From positions 1 to 59,793 of IMG/VR virus record IMGVR_UViG_3300047318_000425: a stretch of DNA of 59,793 nt; one strand, given 5' to 3'. The position numbers and the translations under genes are program-made. This DNA is from a virus. The notes beneath the pieces were generated by a model, which was given only the letters and a program-made list of their open reading frames with translations, searched no databases and was not told where the DNA came from. Position 1 is the stretch's first letter; every line of letters starts with the position of its first letter. Below are positions 35,001-42,953 of the stretch, one piece after another.

Positions 35001-38000
35001 GACGAGAAAGCGCAGACCTGGGGCGAACTCAAGCAACGGCTGAAGGACGGCAACGCGACCCAGCAGGTGCGCGCCAGCCTGCACCCGCTGCGCGCCCAGC
35101 GCGATGCGCTGTTCGACAACCGCGCGCAGGCGCGCGAGAAGGTGCAGAACGACAACCCGGACGCCGACGCCAAGGAACTGCACGCGCTGATGAATGAGTC
35201 CGACGCGGCGTTCGCCAAGCCGCTCGCGGACATGAACAAGAAGATCGCCGCGCTGCGCGAAAAGCATGGCCTGATCGACAACAGCGAGCGGCTGCACAAC
35301 GAGCGGCTGGCCGAGGTCAATGGCCACCAGGACGCACTGGCGCGGCTGGCGGCGGCCAAGGACATCGACCAGGGCGAGCGCGCTGTCCAAGCCGCGCAGC
35401 TGGAAGAGAGCCACGCCGAGCGGCTGACCAAGCTCGACGCCAAGATCGACGACCTGACCAATTTCGAGATCGGCGGGCCGAAAACGCGCGCCGAGCAGAT
35501 CACCGCGCTGCGCGCCGCCACGGCCAGGGCAACCGCGGCGCTCGACACCATCTCGCCGGACGCCAGGGAACTGCTGCAGCGCAAAACGGCCCTGGCCGAG
35601 ATGCGCCGGGTGGCGGCGCAGGCGCTGGGCGGGCTCGACGACGAAGCCGGGCAGCCGGGGCGGCAGGACAACCCAAAGGCGAAGTGGCGCTACCAGGAGG
35701 ACGGCGACAACGCGCGCCCTGCAACGCAGCCACCACGCCAGGGCGACTTCGTACGCGACTTCGAGAAGGAAGCGCTGGGCCAGCGCGCCCAGGCCGCGTA
35801 CGATTTCGCCACCACGATGATGAAGAACGAGCGCGGCGCGCTGTCGATCCAGGACCGCGCCGCGATCAAGACCTTCGCCAAGCTGGAAAAGCGCCTGGAC
35901 GCCGCCCAGGCGCGCCTCGACCAGGGCGACCGCCCCGGCTCGGACCTGAAGGTCGAGCTGACCGGGCGCCAGCAAGTCGACGCCAACGACGCCAACATCA
36001 TCGAGGCGGCGGTCGAGCACTACAAGAAAGACAAACCGAACAACCTGGGCAACGTGTCGGCGGCGATGCGCCAGACCGCCGGCGAGTACACCGCCCCGGC
36101 GCGGCCGGGCGACGCGGCGCCGGTCACGCCCGACGCGCGCCGCGACACCTTGGCCAAGCTGGCCGACGACCTGGCCGCCAAGACCAACCCGGCCGCGCGC
36201 GCGGTCGGCGAAAAGCTGCGCCTGCTGATCGACAACCACGGCATTCTCAGCAAGGGCGACAAGGCGGTGCTGGGCGACCTGATCGGCGACGACGGCAAGA
36301 TGCGTTTGAAGAAGGTGTCCGAGTTGGCCCCAATCGTGGGCGGCATGGTCGAGCGGTACCAGCAACAACGCGGCTGGTCGACCGAAGGGGCGAATTCCTG
36401 GTCCAAGGTGGCCAGCGAAGGCGGCGGCCAGCACGTGGCGAACCTGAAGAACATCGACGCCGCCACCGACCCTAAATCGCTGCACACCAACCTGCTCGAA
36501 CTGCTGGCGATCAAGCACCCGAACCAGCATGCGCTCAAGGTGATCGACGCGACCAACGAACGGATCGGCATCCTGATGGCGGACGATCCGGCGGCCGCCT
36601 ACGCGATGCAGCTGAAAAGCCGGCAGGCCAGCGCCGCAGCCGAGGCCGCCGCCAAGCTGCCGACGCCGGCGCAGCAGGCCTTCATCGACCGCGCGGGCAA
36701 GGGCGGCGAATCGACCGATGCCGTCATCGCCGCGATCAGCAAGGACAGCAACACCGCCGCGCTGCAGCGCGCCCAGCGCACGCTGGCGATGGGCGACGCC
36801 AAGAACCCCGACGTCGCCAGGGTGGCCGCGGCGATCGCCGACCGGCTCGACACGCTGGACCTGCAGGGCGGGGAGGAGGCGCGCCAAGAATTGGCTTACG
36901 CGCTCAAGCACGACGAGGGGCCCACTTTTGGCCCCGGCGATGTGCTCGCATCGGGTGCCAAAGGCCCGCCGCTGGGCGAACGCATCAAGGGTGTCGATAG
37001 CACCAATCCCTACTTTTCCAAGGACATCGCCAAGGCCCAGGGCGCCGACAAGTTCATCGGGCGTGGCAGCGCGCGGTCGTCGACCGAGAAGTACCGCCAG
37101 GCCGCCGGCGGCCTGGCCAACACGGGCGTGTACGCGGCGGGCGAGCGGGTGTTCGTGTCGGTCGAAGGCAATCGGGGCGGGCGCATGGCGCTCGATACCA
37201 ACGAGGTGCAGAAGGCGCTCGACGCCGGCGCGACGATCATTGCCGACAGCAACGCCGACCGCGCGCGGCCCTACAACGTCGGCGAGCGCGAGCTGGCCGA
37301 CTACCTGGCCAAGAATGGCTACGAGGAAAAGGGCCAGGGTGTCTGGAAACCGGCCGACGACACCAAGTTCTCGCGCGAAAAGCAGGGCACCGGCACCTCG
37401 TCTGCCGCCGCCCAGGCCGGCGTGCACAACTACGTCAACAAGGTCACCGGGCGCGACGCGGCCGTCAACGCGGCCGCCAGCATGCTGTACGCGGGCTCGT
37501 ACCTCAAGGGCGGCAAGGACGCCGCCGGGGTCGACTACCGGCCCGCCATCAACGTGTCGGTGCATGCGCTCGACCCCTTGTCGACCGCCTACCACGAGTC
37601 GCTGCACTGGTTCGCCGACCACCTGCGCCAGCACGGCGACCCGGCCGTGTTCGCGGCACTGACCAAAGCGGCCGACTCGGCCTACGTGCGCAACTTCCTG
37701 CGCACCAAGTTCCGCGACCAGCCCGACGCCTTGAAGCAGGTCGACGGCAGCGCCGAGGAGCGGATCGCCTACATGTACCAGTTCCACAAGAACGGCGAGC
37801 TCAAGCTGGGCGACCGGGGCAAGACCATCCTCGACCACATCGCGGGATTCTTCGAGCGCGTGTTCGGCGTGTGGAGCAACGACGCCCGCGCGCTGCACAT
37901 CATGGACTACTTCGGCTCGGGCAAGTACGCCGACGCGATGGTCGGGCCCGACGTGAAGGGCAATGCGGCGATCGCGCACAAGGCGATGATGGAGGTGGGG

Positions 38001-40115
38001 CGCAACAAGGCGCTCGACCGCCTGCACGCACGCGTCAAACCGCTGCGCGAGGTGGCCGATGCGCTCGGTTCAATCGGCTCGGCGCGCATCCGCGACTACG
38101 GCATTCCGGCGCTGACAAAGATCGTCGACCTGACCCGCCTGCACGACACCAAGGAGGGGGTCGACCCCGGCTACCTGCCTGCCGCTGGCGTCGAGCGCCG
38201 CGCGCGCTCAATGGCGCTGGTCAAGGCGCTGGGCAAGTTCACGATGGAGCAGGCCGACGCGGCATTCGAGCGCATCGCGCTGGGCCACAAGGACGGCACC
38301 GACACCCACCAGACCGGCCTGATGGACGCGATGCGCCAGACGATGTTCAACATGCACGGCTACATGAAGGGCGCCGGCGTCGACATCGGCGAACGCGGCC
38401 TGAACACCAACTACACGCCGCGCGTGTGGAACCCGACCAAAGTGGCCGCGCGCCAGGACGCTTTCCGCACGATGATCCAGAAGTACATCGACAGCGGCCA
38501 GTTCAAGGGCACGGCCGACGACCTGATGAGCCGGCTGATGCGCGACGACGGCTCCGAGCTGCCGACCCCGCGCCCCGGCGACCAGCACGTCAAGGAGCGT
38601 TCGCTGCACTTCATCACGGCTGAAGATGCCCAGCCGTTCCTGGAAACCGATGCGCTGCGGATCCTGACCTCGTATATCGCCCAGGGCACCCGGCGCGCCG
38701 AATGGGCGCGCCGCTTCGAGGGCAAGAACGCGGACGGCGTGACCAAGCTCGACGAGCTGCGCACGGCCGCGGTCGAGCAGGGCGCCACGCCCGACCAGAT
38801 GAAGGTGCTCGACAATTACTTGCTGGGGGTGACCGGCCGGCTCGGCGCCGACATCAGCCCCGGCACGCGCAAGCTGTTTGGCCAGCTGCAGGTGTACCAG
38901 AACCTGCGCGTGCTGCCGCTGGGGTTCTTCTCGATGCTGATCGATCCGGGCGGCGTGAAGGTGCGCGGCGGCAGCTGGGGCGACGCATTCAACAACCTGA
39001 AGCGGGGCCTGCTGGAGATCCCGCGCGGCTTCCAGAAGGTCGAGAACCGCAAGAGCGACGCCGGCTACCAGTTCGCCGAGGACCTGGGCGTCATCGACGC
39101 GGCCGTGCTGCAGCACGTGCTGGGCGCCGCCTACGGGCTGGGCGGGCTGGGCGACACCGCGCGCACTGTCAACGAGGCGGTGTTCAAGTGGAACCTGATG
39201 GACCAGATGAACACGTCCCAAAGGGTCGGCGCGACCGAGGCGGCGATGCGCTTCCTGCTGCGCCACAAGGATGGCGACGCGTCCGAGCACTCGATGCGCT
39301 ACCTGTCCGAGCTGGGCATCAAGCCGGCCGACATCGAGCTGGCGCGCCAGGGCACGGGCCAGGGGGCGAAGCGAATCGGCGCGCCCCAGAAGGACGGGTT
39401 CGAGCGGATTCAGCGGGGCGAGCGCATCGCGGTGACCGAGCAGGACTTCCTCGACCTGGGTTACAACGCAAAACAGGCGCTGGCGGCGCACCTGCGGATG
39501 CGCCAGGCCGTCAATCGCTGGGTCGACGGCGCCGTGCTGCGGCCCGACCAGTCGAGCAAGGCGATCTGGATGAACGACCCGCTGTTCGCGCTGGTGGCGC
39601 ACATGAAGCAGTTCGCGTTCTCGTTCCAGGACACGGTGATCAAGCGCGTCATGCACGAAGCGCGTCATGGCAACTATGCGCCGGCCACCGCGCTGGCGTC
39701 CTACATCCCGATGATGCTGGCGGCCGACTTCGCCAAAGGCCTGGTCCAGGGTGGCGGCTCGCAGCCGAGCTGGAAGAAGGACTGGGACCTGACCGACTGG
39801 ATGGTCAACTCGACCCAGCGCGCCGGCCTGTTCGGCCAGAACCAGTTCGGCATCGACGCGTTCAAGGACATCCGCCGTGGCGGCACCGGCATCGGCGCGC
39901 TGGGCGGGCCGAGCGTGTCGCAGCTGACCGGGGTTATCTCGGCGGTGGGCGGGCGGCGCAGCATGCACTCGACCATCATCGATGCGCTGCCGGCCAACGC
40001 GCTGTGGAGTGGCTACATGGGCAAGACCGGCGGGTCGGCGGGTCGCAGCGACGGCCATCGCGGCGGCGAGACCACCGGCTTCGAGCCGCACGAAGTGGAC
40101 CGCGGGGATCCCTGA
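32064..40115 (+). CDS. Giant polyvalent internal virion protein with zincin motif
   Basis: 2683 residues, 13% of the window. Residues about 100-260 are Gly/Ala-rich hydrophobic segments; a long charged coiled-coil region follows. Residues about 1620-1790 form a conserved-looking domain (FIGRGSARSSTEKY...VFVSVEG...ARPYNVGERELADYL). Then comes a zinc-metallopeptidase signature HESLH at 1844-1848, with EER about 50 residues later as a possible third ligand. The C-terminal 650 residues are helical with hydrophobic stretches. This layout matches the polyvalent proteins of Bcep22-like phages and conjugative elements, thought to enter the cell with DNA and blunt host defences. Individual activities are inferred. 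Confidence 0.8.
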   Translation: MGILAEIDELYAKHGKAAPGQEDPGAPDAAGPFFPEPAFQRGLRAGGEDIAANLHGLAGQAGEVMGANDFAASQRAQARAGGLRAEQAVQGIPQTYREAQGAGGVWDYATGMLGRAGPTMGAGLVGAALGPPGWLGSIAGMTATTAPLMMGANFNEQQADPVQAAAPLLDRTVTGALAGTGEAAAMSVVPGVVGGKLFGKAAAQQAMPFLKAAAVNVPEAVLGNAAAGNVTARIGQAAASELNPGRDTSHDEQQQWDATTSGGILGAAFAPAGIAGSMRGAKVPKPSVGLGAALKTFEKEADSGIVDATAKEVGQGKKPGEAASEKAKPRAAASFDDQLAELTTPLQKPDLTTGREHADATITGDETVETMAAKDAAGNAAAQEKARARVDQLTGDPAAAHLHDELGGLDLASEDGQRRVSELGNRHTQVQEAKQTIAKAEAALDVDYTPFTEPGQSDSRDYSGVEAKIRAIMDEKFDARGQADTGAHADTIWPDFDEPTKQAATRVARKMITLGERTGKIPMLNEARAVFGTNNPEERLLRVYNVLRSSDPQARENFFGALERSQTRQKRDDGLAYAVYSALPTKQQGWVPRSQINEFVEGMKALSAEHLSKTMGANELKVAKTRIDDKLIDYFGAEQAEKLIAAFAKHAKESEELVPADVEENAKVKSVDETRSGRAADDYGHELSVTSDHVPTDDLGKPLYEGEAHKYYGRTPTAGNASPFELNNEAHRAAYPNAPDETRPQNVKTALAHKENPEFDQSGHPGGEVRWMGAREFADLHNMSREQLDAHTKGRPGDYGLAVVRTRSADEHALTSEDAEAMKFANHVKSVDKKTGEMTERHLKAPAHWFNTETKESLITVGQEEDALHFDATRIASYMKRVDGRGKGMKYTEADNDFGEQYRTARAFSEGISALSIKLRRDSDDAQLRGEVAAAKARGETLDEAQIEAMRRAIEQANDEKRGQFIDVPDDVVVVKAKGDEKAQTWGELKQRLKDGNATQQVRASLHPLRAQRDALFDNRAQAREKVQNDNPDADAKELHALMNESDAAFAKPLADMNKKIAALREKHGLIDNSERLHNERLAEVNGHQDALARLAAAKDIDQGERAVQAAQLEESHAERLTKLDAKIDDLTNFEIGGPKTRAEQITALRAATARATAALDTISPDARELLQRKTALAEMRRVAAQALGGLDDEAGQPGRQDNPKAKWRYQEDGDNARPATQPPRQGDFVRDFEKEALGQRAQAAYDFATTMMKNERGALSIQDRAAIKTFAKLEKRLDAAQARLDQGDRPGSDLKVELTGRQQVDANDANIIEAAVEHYKKDKPNNLGNVSAAMRQTAGEYTAPARPGDAAPVTPDARRDTLAKLADDLAAKTNPAARAVGEKLRLLIDNHGILSKGDKAVLGDLIGDDGKMRLKKVSELAPIVGGMVERYQQQRGWSTEGANSWSKVASEGGGQHVANLKNIDAATDPKSLHTNLLELLAIKHPNQHALKVIDATNERIGILMADDPAAAYAMQLKSRQASAAAEAAAKLPTPAQQAFIDRAGKGGESTDAVIAAISKDSNTAALQRAQRTLAMGDAKNPDVARVAAAIADRLDTLDLQGGEEARQELAYALKHDEGPTFGPGDVLASGAKGPPLGERIKGVDSTNPYFSKDIAKAQGADKFIGRGSARSSTEKYRQAAGGLANTGVYAAGERVFVSVEGNRGGRMALDTNEVQKALDAGATIIADSNADRARPYNVGERELADYLAKNGYEEKGQGVWKPADDTKFSREKQGTGTSSAAAQAGVHNYVNKVTGRDAAVNAAASMLYAGSYLKGGKDAAGVDYRPAINVSVHALDPLSTAYHESLHWFADHLRQHGDPAVFAALTKAADSAYVRNFLRTKFRDQPDALKQVDGSAEERIAYMYQFHKNGELKLGDRGKTILDHIAGFFERVFGVWSNDARALHIMDYFGSGKYADAMVGPDVKGNAAIAHKAMMEVGRNKALDRLHARVKPLREVADALGSIGSARIRDYGIPALTKIVDLTRLHDTKEGVDPGYLPAAGVERRARSMALVKALGKFTMEQADAAFERIALGHKDGTDTHQTGLMDAMRQTMFNMHGYMKGAGVDIGERGLNTNYTPRVWNPTKVAARQDAFRTMIQKYIDSGQFKGTADDLMSRLMRDDGSELPTPRPGDQHVKERSLHFITAEDAQPFLETDALRILTSYIAQGTRRAEWARRFEGKNADGVTKLDELRTAAVEQGATPDQMKVLDNYLLGVTGRLGADISPGTRKLFGQLQVYQNLRVLPLGFFSMLIDPGGVKVRGGSWGDAFNNLKRGLLEIPRGFQKVENRKSDAGYQFAEDLGVIDAAVLQHVLGAAYGLGGLGDTARTVNEAVFKWNLMDQMNTSQRVGATEAAMRFLLRHKDGDASEHSMRYLSELGIKPADIELARQGTGQGAKRIGAPQKDGFERIQRGERIAVTEQDFLDLGYNAKQALAAHLRMRQAVNRWVDGAVLRPDQSSKAIWMNDPLFALVAHMKQFAFSFQDTVIKRVMHEARHGNYAPATALASYIPMMLAADFAKGLVQGGGSQPSWKKDWDLTDWMVNSTQRAGLFGQNQFGIDAFKDIRRGGTGIGALGGPSVSQLTGVISAVGGRRSMHSTIIDALPANALWSGYMGKTGGSAGRSDGHRGGETTGFEPHEVDRGDP

Positions 40116-40125
40116 TTTTTCAGCG

Positions 40126-40160
40126 GCGCAGCCCCCTACAGACTACGGGGCTCTGCGCTC
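40126..40160. terminator. Candidate terminator between convergent operons
   Basis: GCGCAGCCCC pairs with GGGGCTCTGCGC (two-base bulge) in the 71-base gap between the giant gene and the convergent leftward operon. T-runs lie beside rather than after the hairpin, so termination strength is uncertain. Confidence 0.45.
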
Positions 40161-40186
40161 GGTGATAAACCGTAAAAAAAAAGACA

Positions 40187-40486
40187 CTAACCGATGTTCT
40201 CTCCTGGCTCCGTGTCGCCGATGCGGTGCGTCGTCGAACCGACAAAGCCGACCGGCAAGGTGCCCGGAGGGATCGTGGACTCGACTTCCTGGGTACCAAG
40301 GAAACCGGAGGCCCGGCCTTTGCCATTGGTCGCCTTGATGAATTCAACTTCCATCTTGGCCGAGTTGACGATGACCTGGGACAGGTCGGCCACGGTGCGG
40401 GCCTTCTCCAGCGAGATGTCGCCGATGCGCACGCCCTCGATCATGTTAAACAGCACGGTGCGCAAATCGTCTACATTTTTATTCAT
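40187..40486 (-). CDS. Conserved small phage protein, 99 aa
   Basis: Begins MNKNVDDLRTVLFNMIEGVRIGDISLEKARTVADLSQVIVNSAKMEVEF. This helical pattern occurs in small proteins next to HNH genes in phages; I do not know a function. The second half is Gly/Thr/Pro-rich and probably disordered. Last gene of the leftward operon. Confidence 0.65.
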   Translation of the reverse strand: MNKNVDDLRTVLFNMIEGVRIGDISLEKARTVADLSQVIVNSAKMEVEFIKATNGKGRASGFLGTQEVESTIPPGTLPVGFVGSTTHRIGDTEPGENIG

Positions 40487-40519
40487 GTCTTGCTTTCATT
40501 GGTGGTGGTGGATAAAGTT

Positions 40520-41146
40520 TTAGGGGCGCGGTGGCTCACCAGCGTTCTCGATTTCTTCGCGCTGGGCGATGGTACGCACCAGCTTCGCCTTGAGGCGCAT
40601 CAGCGACGCCAGTTCCGGTGGCAGAGAGCTGATCGAGTGGCGCAACATCCACGCGACCTTGTCGACCAGCTCCAGGTTCTCGATCACTACGTTGGCGCGG
40701 TTGCCGTCCCTGAACGTCACCAGGTGCTCGGGCGGGATCGGGCCGTGGGCCTGCTCCCAGACCACATGGTGCAGCGGGCGCCAGCCTTGTGGCCAGCTGC
40801 CGAGGTCAAGCACCTTAATCCACGCGTAACCGAGCGAGCCGCTGGTAATGACTGTGCCCAGTGCTGCGCGCCGAGGGTTACGTTTGCCGGTCTGCGAGCG
40901 GTTGCCCAGCGCGGCCTGGTGGCCGGGGAGGAAGCGCTGGCCACGGTGGTCGCCGCCGGGAGGAATCCGCCCTGCGGCCGGGCTGGCCATGAATTCGGGC
41001 GTCTTGACCAGCTCCAGGCGCATCGCGCACTGGTACACGGATTCCACGCTGCGCCCCAGTTCGGCTGCCAAGGTTGCGGTGCTCTCGTGCGGATAGCGCG
41101 TGTGCATCAGCGTCAGGTCGTCGCAGGTCCAGCGGGGTTTCTTCAT
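40520..41146 (-). CDS. HNH endonuclease with N-terminal HTH
   Basis: 208 residues. The N-terminus (WTCDDLTLMHTRYPHESTATLAAELGRSVESVYQCAMRLEL) is a helix-turn-helix that would contact DNA. Residues about 124-162 carry the HNH core: HHVVWEQAHGPIPPEHLVTFRDGNRANVVIENLEL, with His-His, central Asn and a final Asn-Leu. These enzymes nick or cut phage or host DNA; it may be a homing enzyme or a replication or packaging nuclease. The start overlaps the upstream stop (ATGA). Confidence 0.85.
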   Translation of the reverse strand: MKKPRWTCDDLTLMHTRYPHESTATLAAELGRSVESVYQCAMRLELVKTPEFMASPAAGRIPPGGDHRGQRFLPGHQAALGNRSQTGKRNPRRAALGTVITSGSLGYAWIKVLDLGSWPQGWRPLHHVVWEQAHGPIPPEHLVTFRDGNRANVVIENLELVDKVAWMLRHSISSLPPELASLMRLKAKLVRTIAQREEIENAGEPPRP

Positions 41147-41388
41147 ACACGGCTCCTGGGTACTGGGCCGAACTGGAAATTCCAGCGGCGCTTGTGGTGA
41201 CCCCTGGCGATGTGCACCGAACGCATCTTGAATGGAACACGTCTCGGCCTGCCGTTGACCTTGCCGAAAAAGTGGCCCTCGCGCTGGTTCCTGCTGGTGG
41301 ACGACTTGATGCCGCGCAGGATCGCACGCGCCAGCACTTCCTCGGTGACGACCTCGTTGTGTCCTTCTCGCGCCTTGATCGTCGTCAT
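41143..41388 (-). CDS. Basic hypothetical protein, 81 aa
   Basis: ATG 41388 overlaps the upstream stop (ATGA), which decides it over a GTG at 41427. The product is strongly basic, with many Arg and His in the last 45 residues (RNQREGHFFGK...HHKRRWNFQFGPVPRSRV), so nucleic-acid contact is plausible. Not recognised. Confidence 0.7.
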   Translation of the reverse strand: MTTIKAREGHNEVVTEEVLARAILRGIKSSTSRNQREGHFFGKVNGRPRRVPFKMRSVHIARGHHKRRWNFQFGPVPRSRV

Positions 41389-41714
41389 GTTCGGCTGATC
41401 CTCGTCATCTGGTTGCAGTGCTGGCACTTGGTGCGCTCGCGTGCGGCCAGGCGCGCCAGTTCATCGTGATAGCGCGCGTGCAGGTCGTGGAAGCGTGTTT
41501 CCTGGCGCGCCAGCTGGACCAGCGCGAACATCGGATTGAGCTTTTCCTTGCAGTCGCGGCACTCGACTTGCTGCAGCTTGTCGTCGATGGTGAAACGGCG
41601 GTGGAAGCACTGGTAACCTGGTGCTTCAGTCAGCACGCGTTCGGTGCTGTTGTCGCGTGGCTTGACCGGCAGGGTCAGCACCGGTGCTGTTTCGGGCGGG
41701 ATTTCGATATGCAT
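41385..41714 (-). CDS. Zinc-ribbon-like conserved phage protein, 109 aa
   Basis: Starts MHIEIPPETAP. The core YQCFHRRFTIDDKLQQVECRDCKEKLNP and a C-terminal CQHC give two CxxC pairs plus Cys/His, enough for a zinc site. The LVQLARQETRFHDLHARYHDEL helix separates them. Similar small proteins occur widely in phage genomes without a proven role. AGGA lies upstream of ATG 41714. Confidence 0.7.
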   Translation of the reverse strand: MHIEIPPETAPVLTLPVKPRDNSTERVLTEAPGYQCFHRRFTIDDKLQQVECRDCKEKLNPMFALVQLARQETRFHDLHARYHDELARLAARERTKCQHCNQMTRISRT

Positions 41715-41719
41715 GTCGC

Positions 41720-41908
41720 TCAGTCCTGATCGTCGTAGTCGCGGCGCCAGTCGGCCTTGATGGGCCAGAAGTCGGGGCACGCCGGCCCCTCGTCAAACAA
41801 AACAAACGACTGCCGGTACGGGTTCGGTACAGTGCCGCTCGCTTCATTGCGGTAGCAGCTTGTACGCTGTGAACAGGTGCGACTGGCGCACATCGAAATG
41901 TCGGGCAT
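41720..41908 (-). CDS. Cys-rich small phage protein, 62 aa
   Basis: Read from MPDISMCASRTCSQRTSCYRN (ATG 41908); an ATG 12 bases upstream is also possible. The MPDISMC...C...CYR start is common in short phage proteins and suggests a small metal-binding unit. A PDFWPI motif lies near the end. First gene of the leftward operon that ends at 40187. Confidence 0.7.
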   Translation of the reverse strand: MPDISMCASRTCSQRTSCYRNEASGTVPNPYRQSFVLFDEGPACPDFWPIKADWRRDYDDQD

Positions 41909-41947
41909 TGTTTTTCTCATATCAAAAGCTTCGGGCGATAGGCTGCC

Positions 41948-41981
41948 AAAAAGCTAGGGGTGAACCCGAAAATAGCTTTTT
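41948..41981. other. Nested hairpin, possible two-way terminator or operator
   Basis: AAAAAGCTA (41948-41956) pairs with TAGCTTTTT (41973-41981); GGG-TGAA-CCC forms an inner stem. It lies 40 bases upstream of the leftward operon and has T-runs on both strands. Confidence 0.5.
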
Positions 41982-42226
41982 GATCAACCGTTACGGCGCA
42001 CTGTACAGCAAACACTCGTTATCGCGGATGCCCTTTTTACAGGTGGGCCAGGCCTCGCTCCCCTTGCGGGTCTCGTACGTTCTTGTTCCGCTTCCTCGGC
42101 GGCGGTGGTGCGCGCCCCGATGGTCCCCTAGCCAGATTACACCAGAGTGTTTGTCGATCCTTTTCTTCCAAGCGGCCGGACGGCCCGTTGCTGTCGCGTG
42201 GAGTGCGTTCGTGAAAGCTTGAGACG

Positions 42227-42355
42227 AAAAAAAACCGCTTTAGGCAGTCTTCTTCACGCTGTCACATGAACGCCAGGGCGGACACCAAGGCATGAAGACT
42301 GTCTAAAACGGTTTCCAGTAAAGTCCCGTTGTGACAGCAACGATTCCCTACCTGA
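42227..42355 (-). ncRNA. Candidate small RNA with own promoter and terminator
   Basis: Read leftward, a -35/-10 pair (see 42362-42390) would start an RNA near 42355. It has a first hairpin CGTTG/CAACG (42327-42342) with loop CTGTCA, then a long stem (42294-42314 with 42232-42252, 19 of 21 positions paired plus a G-T) that ends in eight U (42227-42234), i.e. an intrinsic terminator. The 41-base loop of that stem contains GTGACAGC (42258-42265 on the minus strand), complementary to the first hairpin loop, so a kissing-loop or pseudoknot can form. Length about 129 bases. No ORF is implied. I do not recognise a known RNA family. Confidence 0.6.
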
Positions 42356-42361
42356 GATCGT

Positions 42362-42390
42362 ATTATACGCAATATTTCCCATCGGCACAA
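42362..42390 (-). promoter_or_regulatory. Promoter of the candidate small RNA
   Basis: On the minus strand TTGTGC (42385-42390), 17 bases, then a perfect TATAAT (42362-42367). The spacing is ideal and the -10 is consensus; the -35 matches three of six. Confidence 0.6.
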
Positions 42391-42578
42391 GGATTATCTC
42401 GACCCTGGTCCTGCCAAGCCTGCCGTGCTGGCATGCATTCCCCAGGGGGACCCGCCGGGGCGCCGGGTTTTGCTTTAGCGGCGTGACCCCCGAAGAGGGG
42501 GTCATCCCCCGCCTCGTGGCGGCCATCAAGGCCGGCCACCCAGGGAGCATGCAAGGGAGCTGGTTCTGGGGTTGACCT

Positions 42579-42655
42579 ATGGGCGAAGCCCATCACTTAG
42601 GGGAATCTTTCCCTATGCGCTGCGCGCATCACTTGTTGCCTGTTTTTTAGGCAAC
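42579..42655. repeat. Array of four short palindromes, candidate par site or origin
   Basis: Within 77 bases: ATGGGC-GAA-GCCCAT (42579-42593), AGGGGAA-TC-TTTCCCT (42599-42614, one mismatch), ATGCGC-TGC-GCGCAT (42615-42629), GTTGCCT-N7-AGGCAAC (42635-42655). The first and third are followed by the same CATCACTT (42591 and 42627, 36 bases apart). It lies 107 bases upstream of the ParA operon, where centromere sites usually lie. Confidence 0.6.
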
Positions 42656-42761
42656 CCGGCCAAAAAAAAATTCGCCCTGCTCGCGCCTGGCTGTGTATGA
42701 TGGCGCCCGGTACGCATCCGCGTACCTCCTCCGATACACCGATACATATCCTCTTACCGAC

Positions 42762-42953
42762 ATGACATTCAACCTCGAACTCCAATGTACCAATGCCGCC
42801 TTTGGCAACACCGACGAGGAGCGCGCCTTAGAGATCGCGCGCATCCTCAAGATCGCCATGATCGCCGTGCGCGCCGCGCCGTCGATCGGCAACACGGCGG
42901 CGATCCTGCGCGACGCCAACGGCAACGTGGTCGGCTCCTGGAGGCTCGCATGA
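42762..42953 (+). CDS. Small protein leading the partition operon, 63 aa
   Basis: Starts MTFNLELQCTNAAFGNTDEERALEIARILKIA; a strand-helix-strand pattern ending in LRDANGNVVGSWRLA. There is no strong ribosome box. Its stop overlaps the ParA start (ATGA), so it belongs to that operon. Not recognised. Confidence 0.6.
   Translation: MTFNLELQCTNAAFGNTDEERALEIARILKIAMIAVRAAPSIGNTAAILRDANGNVVGSWRLA

Larger units (their letters stand above)
41909..42761. other. Palindrome-rich intergenic region
   Basis: 853 bases between divergent operons with no convincing protein gene (ORFs of 98-120 codons here lack ribosome sites and family resemblance). It contains, left to right, a nested hairpin (41948-41981), a candidate small RNA (42227-42355, minus), its promoter, TGCC/GGCA (42421-42433), an 8-bp stem TGACCCCC/GGGGGTCA (42484-42504), and an array of four short hairpins (42579-42655). 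A TATGAT hexamer at 42696 may be the -10 for the partition operon. Origin, centromere and regulatory RNA functions are all possible. Confidence 0.6.

Noticed and set aside
34551-38027. 1158-codon minus-strand open frame
   Set aside because: Exact antisense shadow of the giant virion protein; Arg/Val/Gly-rich composition of a reverse frame in GC-rich DNA and no ribosome site.
41389-41427. GTG start 13 codons upstream for the 81-residue basic protein
   Set aside because: The ATG at 41388 forms an ATGA overlap with the upstream gene, as throughout this operon.
41860-42222. 120-codon plus-strand ORF in the palindrome-rich gap
   Set aside because: Overlaps a better minus-strand gene, no ribosome site, composition not protein-like.
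42254-42550. 98-codon minus-strand ORF
   Set aside because: Runs through the candidate small RNA and several hairpins, lacks a ribosome site.
42693-42761. Upstream ATG for the first gene of the partition operon
   Set aside because: It overlaps the TATGAT promoter candidate, and the added residues look random.
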